64,000 nucleotides of DNA from Nymphaea colorata. Taxonomy: Eukaryota > Streptophyta > Magnoliopsida > Nymphaeales > Nymphaeaceae. Made by a program: the position numbers and the translations under genes. The notes under the pieces were generated by a model that worked only from the letters and a program-made list of their open reading frames with translations, ran no database searches and was not told the origin of the DNA. The stretch lies in assembly GCF_008831285.2 (NCBI RefSeq), contig NC_045145.1, positions 6,014,802-6,078,801 on the forward strand. Reading direction: 5' to 3'. Positions 7,741 to 20,109 of this stretch are shown one piece after another; within the stretch, counting starts at the first letter, position 1; each line of letters begins with the position of its first letter.

Positions 7741-10580
7741 AGTTAATTCCAAATCATACTTGTGTCAGGTAATCAACCTGATCAAGACTTGAATTTAGTA
7801 ACACTGCATCAGGTTGATACCGATCCCCTAGATTTGATATCCTTTTCTTCCACTCCAAACAAGTCGCATATATATCTAGTCCGTAGATAGCTCCTGTTTA
7901 ATCCTGCTTAAAAACATCATATAACCCTAAAACCATAGCAGCCGCCTTAGCTTTATCATTTGCAAGACTAAAACCATGTTAATCTCCAAGAGTCACATTC
8001 ATATAAGTTAGGGTTTGCATCCATAAATTAGATTCATGCTTCTGCATGGCCGATGATGAACTGGGAATTAACAGCCCCCCTTAACTTAGTCAATTGTCTC
8101 CTTTAATCTGAGGCAAACTTAGAACTTTGAAGCTTGTATTGTCAAAAAATATATCACATTTACATTGTCGTCGATTATGGTCATAATTGGATGACCTGTG
8201 ATTATCATGGATGAATAAAGCTCATTGTCTCTCTATTTTGACTATACTCTGTCCCCTACTTGTCTAAGACTCCAAAATGTCGTTTGAGCTTCAGGAATTT
8301 TAAATTTACTACATAAGAATTGTCATGTCTCATTCATGTATATGAACTGCTTAGGAAAAATTAAGGAAAATCAAGCATGCTCACATAGAATTAGGCAAAA
8401 CACAACCTCCTCAATTCAGTACATTGTTTTAAAACCTTGTTGCGCCTCTTTTGTTTTACCCTCCATCTTAGTTGGCATTGCATTAGATTCCTCAATCTTT
8501 GTGTGTTCATTTTTCAAAATCCCTCCACCTGTATATAGCACGGTCAAAACGCTGTTCAGTATCTTTCACAGTTGGACCAACCGTGAGGTGGGGTAATACT
8601 CCTTGTTAGTACTTCTGGGGTTAATAACCCGGAGTATATCGGCAAGTATCCGGAGTTTGGACCTAGACCTTTGAATCCCACGGAAAAACACTTGCCACGT
8701 ACTGTGGGCTCCCCCAGTATATAGTCATGACATGATTTGGACAACAAGTGACGCGAGGCCCATTTCACTGGTCTTAGGGTCCCAAACTCCCTTTTCAAAT
8801 AATGCATATTAGAGCTTTTAAATCTCGATTTATGTTTGCACATATGTGATATATAATCTGTCGGGCTTCTTACAAGTTATCTTCAAGTCTTCCTTCTTTT
8901 TTAAAGATTGCTTGTATCTGAGCTAGCTCAAACCTGTTGTACCCTTTTGAACCACTATTCTGTCGACCTAGCTCAGGTTACCCTACCATTGATCTGGTCA
9001 GCAACCTCTATTTGATATTCACCTTTTCATGGTCTCGTTGTTTTTATCCATTTCACTGAGGTTTCTTCCCAAGATCGCCATATGCAGCCAGTTTCGTATG
9101 GAAAATATGATTCTTCCATCTGGTCTTGTTGCTCCCCAATGTATATCAATGGGTACAAAGAATTGTCACAAGTCTTCCTAAACTTTCTAGAAGAATATCG
9201 TCTACACTTTGTGGCTCATGTGGGAAGGGAAAATGTGTGTGGGGATCCAATTAATACTTTTTGGTTTCCTCATTCATGAAATGACCATCTTGCTTTATGA
9301 AGTTATCAGCTGCTTAACTACTGCACACAAAAGATTTTCCTACAACCCCTTTAGATTAGCAATTCCTAGTTAACCACAATAGCACTGATGTCAAACAACG
9401 TTTATATAGATTAATTGGAAAAAATGAGTTCAAAGCGTTAAGCTTGAAGATTTCTACAAAATGTATGAATCATATGGAGAATTATTTCATTTGCCTAAAC
9501 AGACGCACCAAATGGTCCAATATGCCATGGTCATAACTACCATTGGGCTCGTCTTGTTCAGGAACAGGTAGGGAACCGTAGATGTTAGAACCGTTCAACT
9601 CTTCAGAAATTGGAAAGTAATAAAAGCCAAAATGCTATCTTTTGCTATGGAAGCCTTAGCTTTTCTATATAGGGCCTGATATGTCATGAGAGAATCCTCT
9701 ATAGTTCAATGATGCATTTGGCTCCTAGAAAATGGGTTCTATGCTCACCCTACTGACAGACTTAACACCTTTAAAAATTGAAGAGAAATAACTCCTTATT
9801 TAGAACTTTCTTCACTAATCAATTCCATGGAATAAAAAGAAATGTAATGGGATGTGTCCTACAAAAAAAGGAGGAAGGCAACCTTTGCCTATAATAAGAC
9901 TGACCACATCAAATTGTTAAGCATCTTTTTCAGTGTCAGCTATCACCCTGAAAGGTGTGTGCCACAATTATTGAAACAGCAGGACGATAGCTTTCGTCAA
10001 ACCCCATGGGGAATTTATTGATTTTTATGTCGGATCTCAAGCATAGACATTCAACTTCAACTCAGTCAAGGGCAATTGGTGTTCCTTAATGTACTTACAG
10101 AAATATTCAGAAACATCAATTTTCGAAAAGTACTCAAGTTGGTGAAAGACATATCAAATTGTTCCATAGTCGCTAGGTGCTTGTAGTCATCAACGTCTGC
10201 TTTTTTTTCAAAGTTTGTCTTAAGTAAATGTCTATTGGTTAGAGTCATTAGATCATGAGTCTACTCTTGTAACGTTCGATTGTAAGTTTTGTAGCTTTCA
10301 TCGGTACTAAGGTTACTATGTTGAAGGAAGATACTCTGACAGTGTTTCATAGACTGCAAGTAGAATGTCGAGTGCGATATTTTCTTAGTATAATACTGAT
10401 TGTTTATATGGACTCCATATATTTTATATGGTTAGTATGCACTCATATTTGTAAAGTTGTTGGTGACTTAATGTGTGTGGTTTGAAGGAACATATATATG
10501 TGGGCTTGATGGGCACTTTATGTGTGCGGCTTGTATGGACTCATATATGTACATTTGAAAGGGCTTGATATGCAGTATCT
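7741..10580. other. No gene recognised
   Basis: AT-rich intergenic sequence. Short open frames (for example 8336-8596 + and 9082-9279 +) have no recognisable motif and no splice context that links them. I see nothing in this stretch that I can name. Confidence 0.5.
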
Positions 10581-10599
10581 AGTTGTGTGCTAATATATT

Positions 10600-10975
10600 G
10601 CAAAGATGTTTCAACTTTTCATGTTCAACATGGATGTACTGGTTACTGTCTAGGCGTTGTTTTATGGGGCCATGGTAGGCTTTTGGTCTCCAACATACTT
10701 CGAGACAAGTGCTATGCTGATAACATTTGTGTTATTGGGAAAGTACCTTGAACCTGTGGCAAAAGAAAAAAATATCAAAAGCTACCTTATCATGGATTCT
10801 CGTTAGCTTCTACATTCTTTTCCTATGTATCATTATCATGTTAATGAAAGTATGGTTACCGGTGAAGCTGAACCTGTTCTAAATATTATCAATTCTTAGA
10901 TGTTAGGTGGTAGCACTAATTTACATGGACTTCTGCACATAAAAGCCACCAAATATCAACGTATCTGATGTAGTT
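10600..10975 (+). pseudogene. Decayed copper-transporting P1B-ATPase (RAN1/HMA7 type)
   Basis: Two blocks match plant heavy-metal ATPases of the HMA5/HMA7 (RAN1) group. The first, 10630-10788, reads MDVLVTV, a stop, then ALFYGAMVGFWSPTY and FETSAMLITFVLLGKYLE, which is the transmembrane segment and loop before the actuator domain. The second, about 10825-10965, reads HVNESMVTGEAEPV and, after another stop, GGSTNLHGLLHIKATK. That is the actuator domain with its TGE motif (normally TGES). RAN1 moves copper into the secretory pathway for ethylene receptors. Here about 70 residues between the blocks and a dozen before FYGA are missing, and stops occur inside both blocks. It is a relic; no flanking exons of the gene are recognisable. 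Confidence 0.75.
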
Positions 10976-11584
10976 TTTCTTTATAGTTTTAAATTGCTAA
11001 AGAAGTTGATTTTGAAAACTATTTTCTTTTAACAGTTGTTGGGATATTTGCATAGAAGTGCTTGCTTAGTCTTTGGTGTAAAAACTGTGAGTTTTCAAAC
11101 TTCTCATATATAAGGATTTTCATTCTATTTAGGGATACACAATTACAAATATCATTTTCAGGAATTTTTTGGGAAGGTTTTTCTTGGAAGTCCTTTAAAG
11201 TTAAGCATTGTTTTGGAAATGCATGATTTGGTACTAAATACGGGATTAATGTTAGAATAGTTGCAAAATATTCACTTTTCTGTACCTTTTGGATAACAAT
11301 GCCTTCCATATTTTCAAGTTTACCTTCTATTTATGTCTTGCTTCACTAGATGACTGATTCCATAGCTGAGTGTGCTATATTGGTTGACTGATCTAAAATG
11401 TTCTTCAGCTTGGAAGTATATTTTCTGTTTATGTTAGTTATGTTTGAACTCTTATAATCTCCTATTCCCATACTTTTGGTGCATCATTCATAAGTTGCAT
11501 GTTGCTAGGATTTAAAGGGGATTCTTAAAAGTTAAAATGCCAGTATATTTTAAAGAGGACTACAGTGATATTGTTGTGTTGCAG

Positions 11585-12812
11585 TTCGTGAAATTTGATC
11601 CGCATAGGGAAGATGGTCCTCTGATCACAGACTTGGTTAACTTCGTGGTTGATTGAGGTATAACTTTTTCTCTTTTATTTCTTGAGCGCATAAAAGAATT
11701 CCTTTTGTGCTTTTTTCACTCTGTTGATTATTATAAAAGATGCAAAACCTTTTCCAAAACATTTAGAATTCTAATGCTTATTGTTTCTCGTAACTTCCTT
11801 GTTGGCAAGACTGGAAACTAACATGGCTGGGTGGTTCAACTTGGAAAACAAATCATGCTGGGTTTCTTTTGCTCTAAGATCAGATCCAATAGAATACTGA
11901 GCACTGGATATATGTGAAGTTGTGAAACAGACGTACTCGTTGTTTGAGATGCATGTGCACATAGATATATGCATGCCTTCTCTAGAGGATGACAGCCTCT
12001 CGTCTCATGATCCTTGCCCCCATTAAAGGCAGACGATTAAGGTTGGTGCTGTTGGGTAAGGACATTTGATTTTGCTAATTCCTGTTCATTATTTCAAGAT
12101 GTTCCCCTAAAATACGAGTGTATTTCACCGGATGAAAATTCTCCAACACTTGGCAACCGTGTGGCTGCACCCGTGCCCCATCAAAGCAACATAATGCCTA
12201 AACTTGTCATATGGCCTTGCTTAAGGAAACTTTGCAGGCCTTAATTCTATAATTTTGTATATGAATTTATTAAAATGAAAATAAACATCAAACTTTTTTC
12301 TCTTCTTGATGTTCCATTTGCATGTTTTCACATAAGAAAAGATTGTCTACTCTGTGACTGACATTGTCTGCATAACGTACCACAGTTCCTGGAATTATTC
12401 AAGATCCTGCAGAACTGGAGAGGAATATTGATGCCATATCAACTCATGGTAAAGTAAAGATTAAAGCACTGATCTTAGCAACTTTTTTTTTGGCAACTCT
12501 GCAATATTCTTTCATTGTCTTCTTATTCAGCAATAGGATAAGCTTGAAGCGCTTTCGATTTTTTCTGTTTTCGTACTTGTAATCAGGACTATGTGAGGTG
12601 CTATGCATTGCAACCCCTGTTGATTTTGTAACCCAACTTATTAACATGTCTGACACAGAAAACAGCCATGAGTGCAGTTTTCTGGTTTATCCTTTGCAGG
12701 CATGGTGATGAAATTGCAACTTAAGTATTTATTGCTGTTCAAAAAGATGACAAGGATGCCACTGTTCTTGAACTGAAGGACGTGACAGTCCTTGCTCGCT
12801 AAGAGCATCAGA
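11585..12812 (+). pseudogene. Three exon-like relics of an unidentified gene
   Basis: Three pieces look like exons bounded by AG and GT. The first, about 11585-11658, reads FVKFDPHREDGPLITDLVNF after TTGTGTTGCAG and ends GAG|GTATAA. The second, about 12388-12449, reads VPGIIQDPAELERNIDAIST after a CACAG and ends CATG|GTAAAG. The third, 12700-12802, reads VFIAVQKDDKDATVLELKD and ends TVLAR before TAA, preceded by TTTGCAG. Two contain a stop and the third joins out of frame. I do not recognise the protein. They share strand and could be one decayed gene, possibly hit by insertions in the introns. Confidence 0.35.
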
Positions 12813-13089
12813 ATTTAACGTGTAATGTTTTGTACTTTCCTTTCACAAATGTTGATAGTACAATAGGTTGTATTTCAAGTGCAAAAGTAAGGTCTCTTCG
12901 ATGTACAGGAGTCTACACCCATTCAAGGTTTCGGCATCGTGTTGCAGAATTTAAAGTGTTGATCTGTATAATAGCATGAATCTGCCTATAATAGGATATG
13001 TTAATGATTTGCTAGCTATAGATTATGTATATATACCACCTGCATGATAAGATAATTGTTTCTCAACTACCATTCAGCTGAAAGTCAAG

Positions 13090-13285
13090 GCACCTCCAAA
13101 AGCCAATTTTTGGTCATCCAAACAAAAACCAGGTTTTTTCTAAACTGAAAACCTGGTTTTTGTCGTGTCACCAAAACACTAAAACCTGGTTTTGAAAACT
13201 CATTAAAAAATGGTTTTACAAAACTAGGTTTTGACAAAAAAAGAATCTTTTTTTGAAGGGATGTATCCAAACAAGGTTTAAAAGA
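13090..13285 (+). repeat. Cluster of near-palindromic AAAACCWGGTTTT motifs
   Basis: Within 200 bp there are five or so versions of AAAACC(A/T)GGTTTT, each self-complementary and also inverted relative to one another (for example near 13126-13138 and 13149-13163). Such a block can fold into a compact foldback and resembles a miniature inverted-repeat element, but I could not define a target-site duplication. Confidence 0.45.
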
Positions 13286-13289
13286 TTCT

Positions 13290-15235
13290 GCGTAAATTGG
13301 CCAACACCAAAATAAAGAAAAGAAATCAAATAATTGCCAAAGACTGCACCTAGAATAGGTAACGTTTTCCTATAAACCAAGGTTGACAATGAGCCGAAGA
13401 ATCATGAACAGGTTATGCTCACTGATTCTCAAGGACCATATAACAGTAATCGGCCCATAAAACTTTCTCAGGCCCAATTGCCAAAACGAGAAAAGGACAG
13501 TTACCTTCAATTGCGTGCATTGAACAAGCAAGGCGTGCATAATCCACCAGGCACATGTTAAGAGATGTCCTTACCTTTCATCATTACTCGCAAAATCATT
13601 AATATGTACCACGTGATACAGCCAGTTCCTACAATTTCTTACAAAAGCAGAATCCCTGTAACAGGTCAACTTCTCATTCGGCGCTGCAAAATGATGATAA
13701 AAACATACACTCAGATCGCTACCATCACTCAAATGGTGCCTCTAGGTGATTGTTTTTCAGCTTCCCTGATGGTCCATAAAATTAAAGAATAATATCACCA
13801 ATATCAAGTTTATTTTTTAAACAAAGGACCACTCTGACAAATAAAGAACAATCTATCTTTGCCACACAACCAATCTAAAATTCTCCACTTGCAATCATGT
13901 GAATGACGGAACCATCCAACTTATGCCATGCCAAACTTTCTTATAATTGAAGCAAGAAATCCTTGTGATTTTTTTCCTACAGAAGTTATTGGTTCCAGTA
14001 CTAGAATCAATCTACGTTATCCTTACATCATTCAGAGTTCAGACATTAAAACTTCTGTAATAAACACTCAACCGTTAATGAGGAATGATCGCACGGGCAG
14101 TTTTGTTCAGCCACCATTAACATTTTTTGAACCATGCGCGTGAAGATTTCATTAAAAGCTGGAAAACTTTCTGTTAAACATAGCTCAAACCCACCGAGTG
14201 TTTGATTCTGGACCTTCTTGCCTCAAGAAATATCAGACCACCAAAATGCCAAAAGAAACAAAAGTTAGCATAAATAATCAAAGCACTATAACAGCTCTAT
14301 ACAAAAGCCCAGTTTACCAAAACTAGGTCTAAAAAGCTCACAGTTTGCACATAAAGAATGGAAAACAAAAATACTAAGCTGACAACAAATGGAGTTCCTA
14401 ATACAAAGTTTTGGAGGATTTCTCTTCGCGTGTGTCCTATGTTCCAGAGGATCTCCAGCTGACCCCATAAGACACAAACCAATGTGCATGCATGCATGCA
14501 GACATACACATGCATACACATGCAGTGAAATCAAAGAGAAAACGAAATACATCACAAACAAGTGCTGACACATGAGCTATACATTACCAAGTCGAACACA
14601 TGCATACACACAAAACACCTAACATGCATCACAAACATATGTTGATATATATTGCTTATATGCATATGCCAGGGGTCAATTCCCTTCATAGGAGAAAACA
14701 TTTTTTTTCCCTTTCTAGAAGAACAAAAGAAACAAAAGAAAGGAAAAAAGAAGAAAGCAAGTTCTGAGGAAAGAAAATCTCCACGTATTATGATAGGGAA
14801 GGTCCAAAATAATGAACCCCCCTGACATAATTACTTGAAACTTGATCTGAATACATATTCAAGGACTCAAGTAACTTAAGACTTCAAGATGATGTACCTG
14901 ATCAGAAATAAACTTTAAGCATCTGCACTCCAAGTTCATCTCTCATGTAGAAAAATTGGCCTTAATAAAGTAAAAAGCCTTCACAATGCCACGATATTTC
15001 TTCTTGTTAGTCTATCTCAAATGTGATTTCTATGGTTAAACAAGATATTTCTTAAGGTTAAGTGGTTAAGTTTCTTCTTTTTTTCCTTTGTTTTTTTCTT
15101 TAATTTTTATTCCTTTTTGAACTGACTTCTTGCTAGGAAAATCTCAAGGCGCCACAGCCCTATGCAATGAATTCCATCACACCTACTCAGGCAGAATGGT
15201 TTTGAGATGCGCACCTCACAGTTGCTAAACACAGG
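13290..15235. other. No gene recognised
   Basis: AT-rich sequence with short open frames lacking motifs. It includes an alternating CATGCATGCATGCAGACATACACATG-like purine/pyrimidine tract at about 14486-14525, a simple repeat. Confidence 0.5.
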
Positions 15236-15239
15236 CATG

Positions 15240-15292
15240 CTCTCTCTCTCTCTCTCATGCACACAGATGGGCATTGAGAGAGAGGATGAGAA

Positions 15293-15325
<33 letters not shown>
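15240..15325 (+). repeat. Facing (TC)n and (GA)n microsatellites
   Basis: A (TC)8 run (15240-15256) is followed 39 bp later by a (GA)n run (15295-15325). The two runs are complementary and could pair as a hairpin arm. They are simple sequence repeats. Confidence 0.85.
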
Positions 15326-15328
<3 letters not shown>

Positions 15329-15575
15329 GCACTTTGAGAGGCACTTTAGAAGGTTTGTCTTAGAATAAACAAACCCATAGATTTACACATTATTCTTTGA
15401 ACATTCTCTTTATTCCTGAAATGAAAATTATCATGACAATAATGCACCAATCAAATGTATGTCAGAAATAAACATATTACAAAATGACCAGAAGATTATC
15501 ATTGTAGAAAGGCTTGGCAATAATATATCAACATTCCCATAGCATTGTAGAAATAATTCAATAATATTACTTTTT

Positions 15576-15639
15576 TAAGTCCCTGCACTAAATTTACATT
15601 CTTAGGTTAAGTCCCTGCACTAAATTTACATTCTTAGGG
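15576..15639 (+). repeat. 32-bp perfect tandem duplication
   Basis: The unit TAAGTCCCTGCACTAAATTT plus 12 more bases occurs twice back to back (15576-15607 and 15608-15639), differing only in the last base. It is a young local duplication in otherwise unique sequence. Confidence 0.9.
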
Positions 15640-17819
15640 ATAAAGCATGGAATAGTATCAGAATATGAACAGGAAATTATCATATAACCATTGTGAAAAT
15701 TCTTGGCAATAGACACAGAAACATTTTCATGGTGTTAGACAAAAGTCAAGACTTTCCTTCGGAATTCCCTTGAGCACCAGAAGCAGACTGCTGAAACCGA
15801 ACTTACTTAGATCTCAGAACATGAATCCATTCTTGTTTACAGAAGGACTCCTGCAAGAAAACTCTTAGTGTTCTCTCCACATACAAGCTAGAGAACAGTT
15901 CAATCTACCTAAAGCAACTAAGAATGGATTCCACTGGTTCCAGAAAAGATCTTTTAATGGTGAAGGTAACAACTAAAAAACTTCTATCCATATTCCATAT
16001 CAGCACCATAAACTCATCTCTATACTACCAGTTTTATCACTGGTTATGTTCCATCCACTCTTCAATAATGGAATTGCAAAAACTTCCATGATGGTGCTAT
16101 GAAAAAGAGCAGTACAACATCCCAAGAAATCAGGGATAAAAAGAGACACACATTTACACACATGGGCACATACATGCATAAATGCATATATAGCTGTTTA
16201 GTCATTTTCCAGAAGACATTGTACAATCAAGGAGAAGACATTAACTAAATTTATTGGCTAATGCTCTAGTCAGAATGCTAGCCAAGAAACACACGTTTTG
16301 TAAGCAAAGAGAGACTTAAATCCACACTCCATGGTATCAAGATTACTTCAGCAAGTTTGCTAGAAGAAGCAGGGCAAAGGAAGCATTCTCCCAGAGATAA
16401 AGGCTAAAGGAAATCTGGGACATGATGATGAAACATAAAAAATGGCCCGTGGACAGCTACAATTTCCAGAAAGGTCTCTTTACCATAGTATCTGAACCTA
16501 ATTACAAGAGAATAGAACAGTATGGCCCCAAGTTTTGAAACCCAGTGGCCAATTGGCTATCACAAATAGGCTATTATACTTTATGTCACATGGGTGTTGC
16601 AAATGTGCTGGCCCACCCAAGTCAAATGAGCACTGGATGCTCTGCAGGTATGGCTGCTCATAATTGTTGGTTATTGTGCTTTATGGTCTACCAAAATGCA
16701 TATAGTTCCTTTTTTCCCATTTGTATACATAAGCTTTTTACACACCATGATACACATACACATACAGTTTTGCTGTACCCACACTCAAGCTTTTCTGAAA
16801 AGTGTTAAACCCACACCTGCAGTTATATGACACAGGTTCAGTTGCAGTTGGAAACAGGAAAAAAGAAAAAAAAAAAAAGCCAAATCTTAATCATCAAACG
16901 TACATGCACACACACAAAGAGAGAAAGACTGTGAGGGAGAGATACTAGGAGAAATATAGTTTGGTTGCTGGAAAACAGAAGAGGCAAAATTGGTACCAGA
17001 AAGCAAAGATAAAACATGTTTCCTCGACCTGCTTTATATTCATCAGAAACTCCGTTCGGACTGCTCCAGCCGTTGGAACCAGTTGCTAAAAAGCAAATCT
17101 GACAATGGAAGGGGGAGGGACTGCCGAGTTCAGCCTATAGAAGGGAGAGACTAGAAACCTTAATAATTGGATTTTCTCATCTTATACGTAGGACCTAAAA
17201 TTAAAAAAAAAAAAAACTACCATGTATTGCACGAGCTCAGCGAGTATCTTTCAGTAATGGTCACACATTGTTGAGTTCCATATGCCAAGATAACAGCACA
17301 AAAGGTGAAACCATCAGAAAAATATGTTGTTGCAGGACCGATCTCAAAGGGGACAACTTCCTTTAAAATTAGCGAAGTCAACCCAGCATGGAAATTTCCA
17401 CAAACCGCACATCTTCCAAATTATTAACCTACCCATGTACCAATTGTACCCAGTATTTGAAGATTTCATGGACCGCAAAATTGACATTTGCTACAAAAAT
17501 GATCTCCAATAATGAGAATTAGAAGCGGATAAAAAACACTCAAGATTCCTTGAGAGAAAGACTGTAGACCCTTAGTACCCATCCAATGAGAATTAAAAAG
17601 TGAAAAAATGGGGGTGGAGGGTGTTTTGGGGAAGAGAGAAAGAGAGACCACAGCAAGATACTGATTACCAATCAGCCGGAACTTCATGCTCCTGAACACA
17701 AAGCACTGACCCTATACACCCTTGTCCACGGGTTCTCCCAACCCATTATTCAGCACAGCACTCATACAGCATACCTCAGTTTTGATTGAATCGGATATTG
17801 CACAACTCCACCAATTCTT
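15640..17819. other. Intergenic sequence downstream of the F-box gene
   Basis: No gene is recognised. The right part should hold the 3' UTR of the F-box/kelch gene, which reads leftwards from 17820. Two A-runs (near 16866 and 17200) are simple sequence. No exon of another gene is evident. Confidence 0.5.
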
Positions 17820-19151
17820 TTAGCAGCCCATTACCGAACAGTTATAAACAAAACTTCCCAATGCCTTGCTCGCAAGCAAATTCCACGCAGGCAGCCCTTC
17901 TTTGGGTTTCCAAGCGTTTAGCTCTGTTTGCCCTGCTCCTGGACCCCTCTGTCCTCCGATAACTATTACCCGTTCACCACAAGCTTTGAATGCCAACCCC
18001 CACCCATTCATCGAGTCTGCTCTTTCTGGAAGCCTGCCCACTACGTCCCAAGCATTCCTCTCCTTATTATACTTCTTCACAACATTCGCATCCGAGCAAT
18101 CAGCAGCGTAGAGTTCATTGCTCACCACTGCGACCAGCGGCGGGGCGCCTGCTGCCTCTCCCCTGCAAGGGGACATGTACGGGATCGTCCTCCATGTTAA
18201 GGTGTCCAAATCCAGCTCCTCTCCACAAGTGAGGGACTCCGTCTGGCTTTTCATACCACCAATAACGTAAAACTTTCCGTCCATGAAGAACCCAGAGCAC
18301 ATCTTCCTCGGAGAATTCATGCTAGGAAGAGCGATCCAGCCGCCCCTTTCCGAGTTATACATCTCGGCTGAACTGAAGATCTGCCCGTTAATATCACAGC
18401 CACCGGCGACGATCGCAATCTCCCCAAGACTCGCCGAACCAAATAGGCATCTCGGTGACTCCATCGGAGGGCCAGGTGACCAAGAATTGGTTAGAATGCT
18501 ATATCTCCAAATGCGATGGGAATTAACATCCTTGCCGAAGACAAGCAATTCGGTGCCAACAGCCAGCGATTCCTTATCAGAAAACATGAAGCAGTCGTTC
18601 GACGGCATCCGCGGAAGATGCATCCACCGTCGCCGTTGCGGGTCGAACGCTTCCCAATCCACCAAACTGCAGGCAAAGTACACCCAGTGCTCCACGATCC
18701 TGTGCATCCTTCTCAGCCGGTATAGTTCCCCAGACCGAACCAGAGAATTGAAGCTATGATTTAACGATGAGATCGACCCGTAGTCCGATCTGGAGCACCG
18801 GACTAGGCACTGCAGGGACATGTCTCGATCGAGCCCGTTGATCAGGGAACCATCCGCTGGATCGCCCTGAGCCTGCTGGCCTGATTGGTCGTCCCTGGGG
18901 CTCAGAGGTCTGAAACCCGATCCGCTGTGAGGTGCCGCCCGTGAAGGCGTCGAGAGGCAGGGTTTCTTGTCGGGAATGTCGCCTCCTCCAGCGGTGCCGA
19001 CGTCATCTTCATCGCAGTGCTGCTGCTCCCCCTCCAACCTCCGCTTCGTCTTCGGTGGGTCGACCGGAGAGGAAGAGAAGCACCAATCCTTATCGGAATC
19101 GCACGACGAGAAGAAGGGCCTTGCCGCCACGCAAGACCGACCGTCCAACAT
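17820..19151 (-). CDS. F-box/kelch-repeat protein (At2g02870/At1g74510-like), 443 aa
   Basis: A single-exon 443-codon gene. The start chosen is the ATG at 19151, because the plant family begins MLxxRSC and the frame upstream of it is Gly-rich and unlike the family. Residues 1-100 are a variable, low-complexity N-terminus. About 101-147 form the F-box region (SLINGLDRDMSLQCLVRCSR), which docks to SKP1/ASK in an SCF ubiquitin ligase. From about 157 to 415 run kelch repeats, with Gly-Gly pairs at 250-251, 298-299 and 399-400 and the motifs PRCLFGSASLGEIAIVAGG (233-251) and PRKMCSG (281-287). The protein ends YNCSVMGC, as family members do. The kelch propeller should select the substrate for ubiquitination; the substrate is not predictable from sequence. 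It is full length with no breaks, and is the only clear host gene here. Confidence 0.95.
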   Translation of the reverse strand: MLDGRSCVAARPFFSSCDSDKDWCFSSSPVDPPKTKRRLEGEQQHCDEDDVGTAGGGDIPDKKPCLSTPSRAAPHSGSGFRPLSPRDDQSGQQAQGDPADGSLINGLDRDMSLQCLVRCSRSDYGSISSLNHSFNSLVRSGELYRLRRMHRIVEHWVYFACSLVDWEAFDPQRRRWMHLPRMPSNDCFMFSDKESLAVGTELLVFGKDVNSHRIWRYSILTNSWSPGPPMESPRCLFGSASLGEIAIVAGGCDINGQIFSSAEMYNSERGGWIALPSMNSPRKMCSGFFMDGKFYVIGGMKSQTESLTCGEELDLDTLTWRTIPYMSPCRGEAAGAPPLVAVVSNELYAADCSDANVVKKYNKERNAWDVVGRLPERADSMNGWGLAFKACGERVIVIGGQRGPGAGQTELNAWKPKEGLPAWNLLASKALGSFVYNCSVMGC

Positions 19152-19800
19152 GGCTGCCCTTCCCCACCCCCCCTCCTCCCCGCCCCCGGCGCCTCCCCCA
19201 CACCACACCCCCCCCCCCTCTCTCCCTCCCAACCAAACCCCAATTTCTCTGTCCGGACCAGAAGAGGAACAGAAATCGCTAACACAGTAAAAATAAACGT
19301 CGTGCTTATGAGACGATTCCGGTGGCAACACGAGATTTACACTGAAAGCTTCATTTTTTGGGCATTCTTGGGTCTGCTGCACGCAACAGTTTCAACGAAA
19401 GTCAAAAGGGGAACGGAAGGAAAAGAATTTTGTCCACCAAGGAAGAAGAAGAATGAGAAAGAAAGAGACGGAGAACGAATATCGCACCCCGGCAGGAAGG
19501 AGTCACAATCGAGCCGATCCGTCCACGATAGGGAGGAAGGAGAGAAATGAGAAAAACAAAACTCGAAAAAGAATAATAAGAGTAAAAAAATAACTGCGAA
19601 AATCTCTCCACCTTCGCGAACCGAAAACAAAACGGTCTCGGTAAAAGAAATACGATTAATCTCCAACACCTTTCTTCGACTTTCCTTTCGCGGGCGCATA
19701 ATTTGAGGCCTGGTGTGGGCTTTACGCTTCATAAGCCCGGCGTCCACTAGGAAAATAAAAGTTATAGATCCCACCTGGGCCATTTGCCATACCAGTTTGT
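19152..19800 (-). promoter_or_regulatory. 5' leader and presumed promoter of the F-box/kelch gene
   Basis: Immediately upstream of the start (to the right on the + strand) lies a C/T-rich block on the + strand, hence G/A-rich on the sense strand, with an 11-base C run near 19206-19217. The sense frame stays open for 77 codons before the chosen ATG, but it is Gly-rich and lacks family similarity, so I treat it as leader. I see no convincing TATA box; purine-rich TATA-less leaders are common in plants. Confidence 0.4.
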
Positions 19801-20109
19801 GTTACTCCAAGGTCATGGTCATGCTCATGACATGTATAGGGCAGATCCATGGAGGATCCGCAATGGTGTTCGATTATTAAGTTTACAGATTCATGGATTT
19901 AAGACCGGATTTTTTCTTCCCCTCTATTTGACCTCAAATCTATAGTTTTTTACATGTAACGTGCATTTAAGATCCATGTTACTGAGATCTTCGGTTTATT
20001 TAAACTGAGGATCTTTCAAAGCATACCTTTCAATGCAGCTTCGAATCTAAGATTTGAAGTTATAGAATACAATCATATTCTGACTGTTCTCATTCCCAAA
20101 CGGTCCCAT

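Noticed and set aside
17866-19550. Many + strand frames opposite the F-box/kelch gene
   Set aside because: Antisense shadows of a conserved intact gene; none shows an independent motif.
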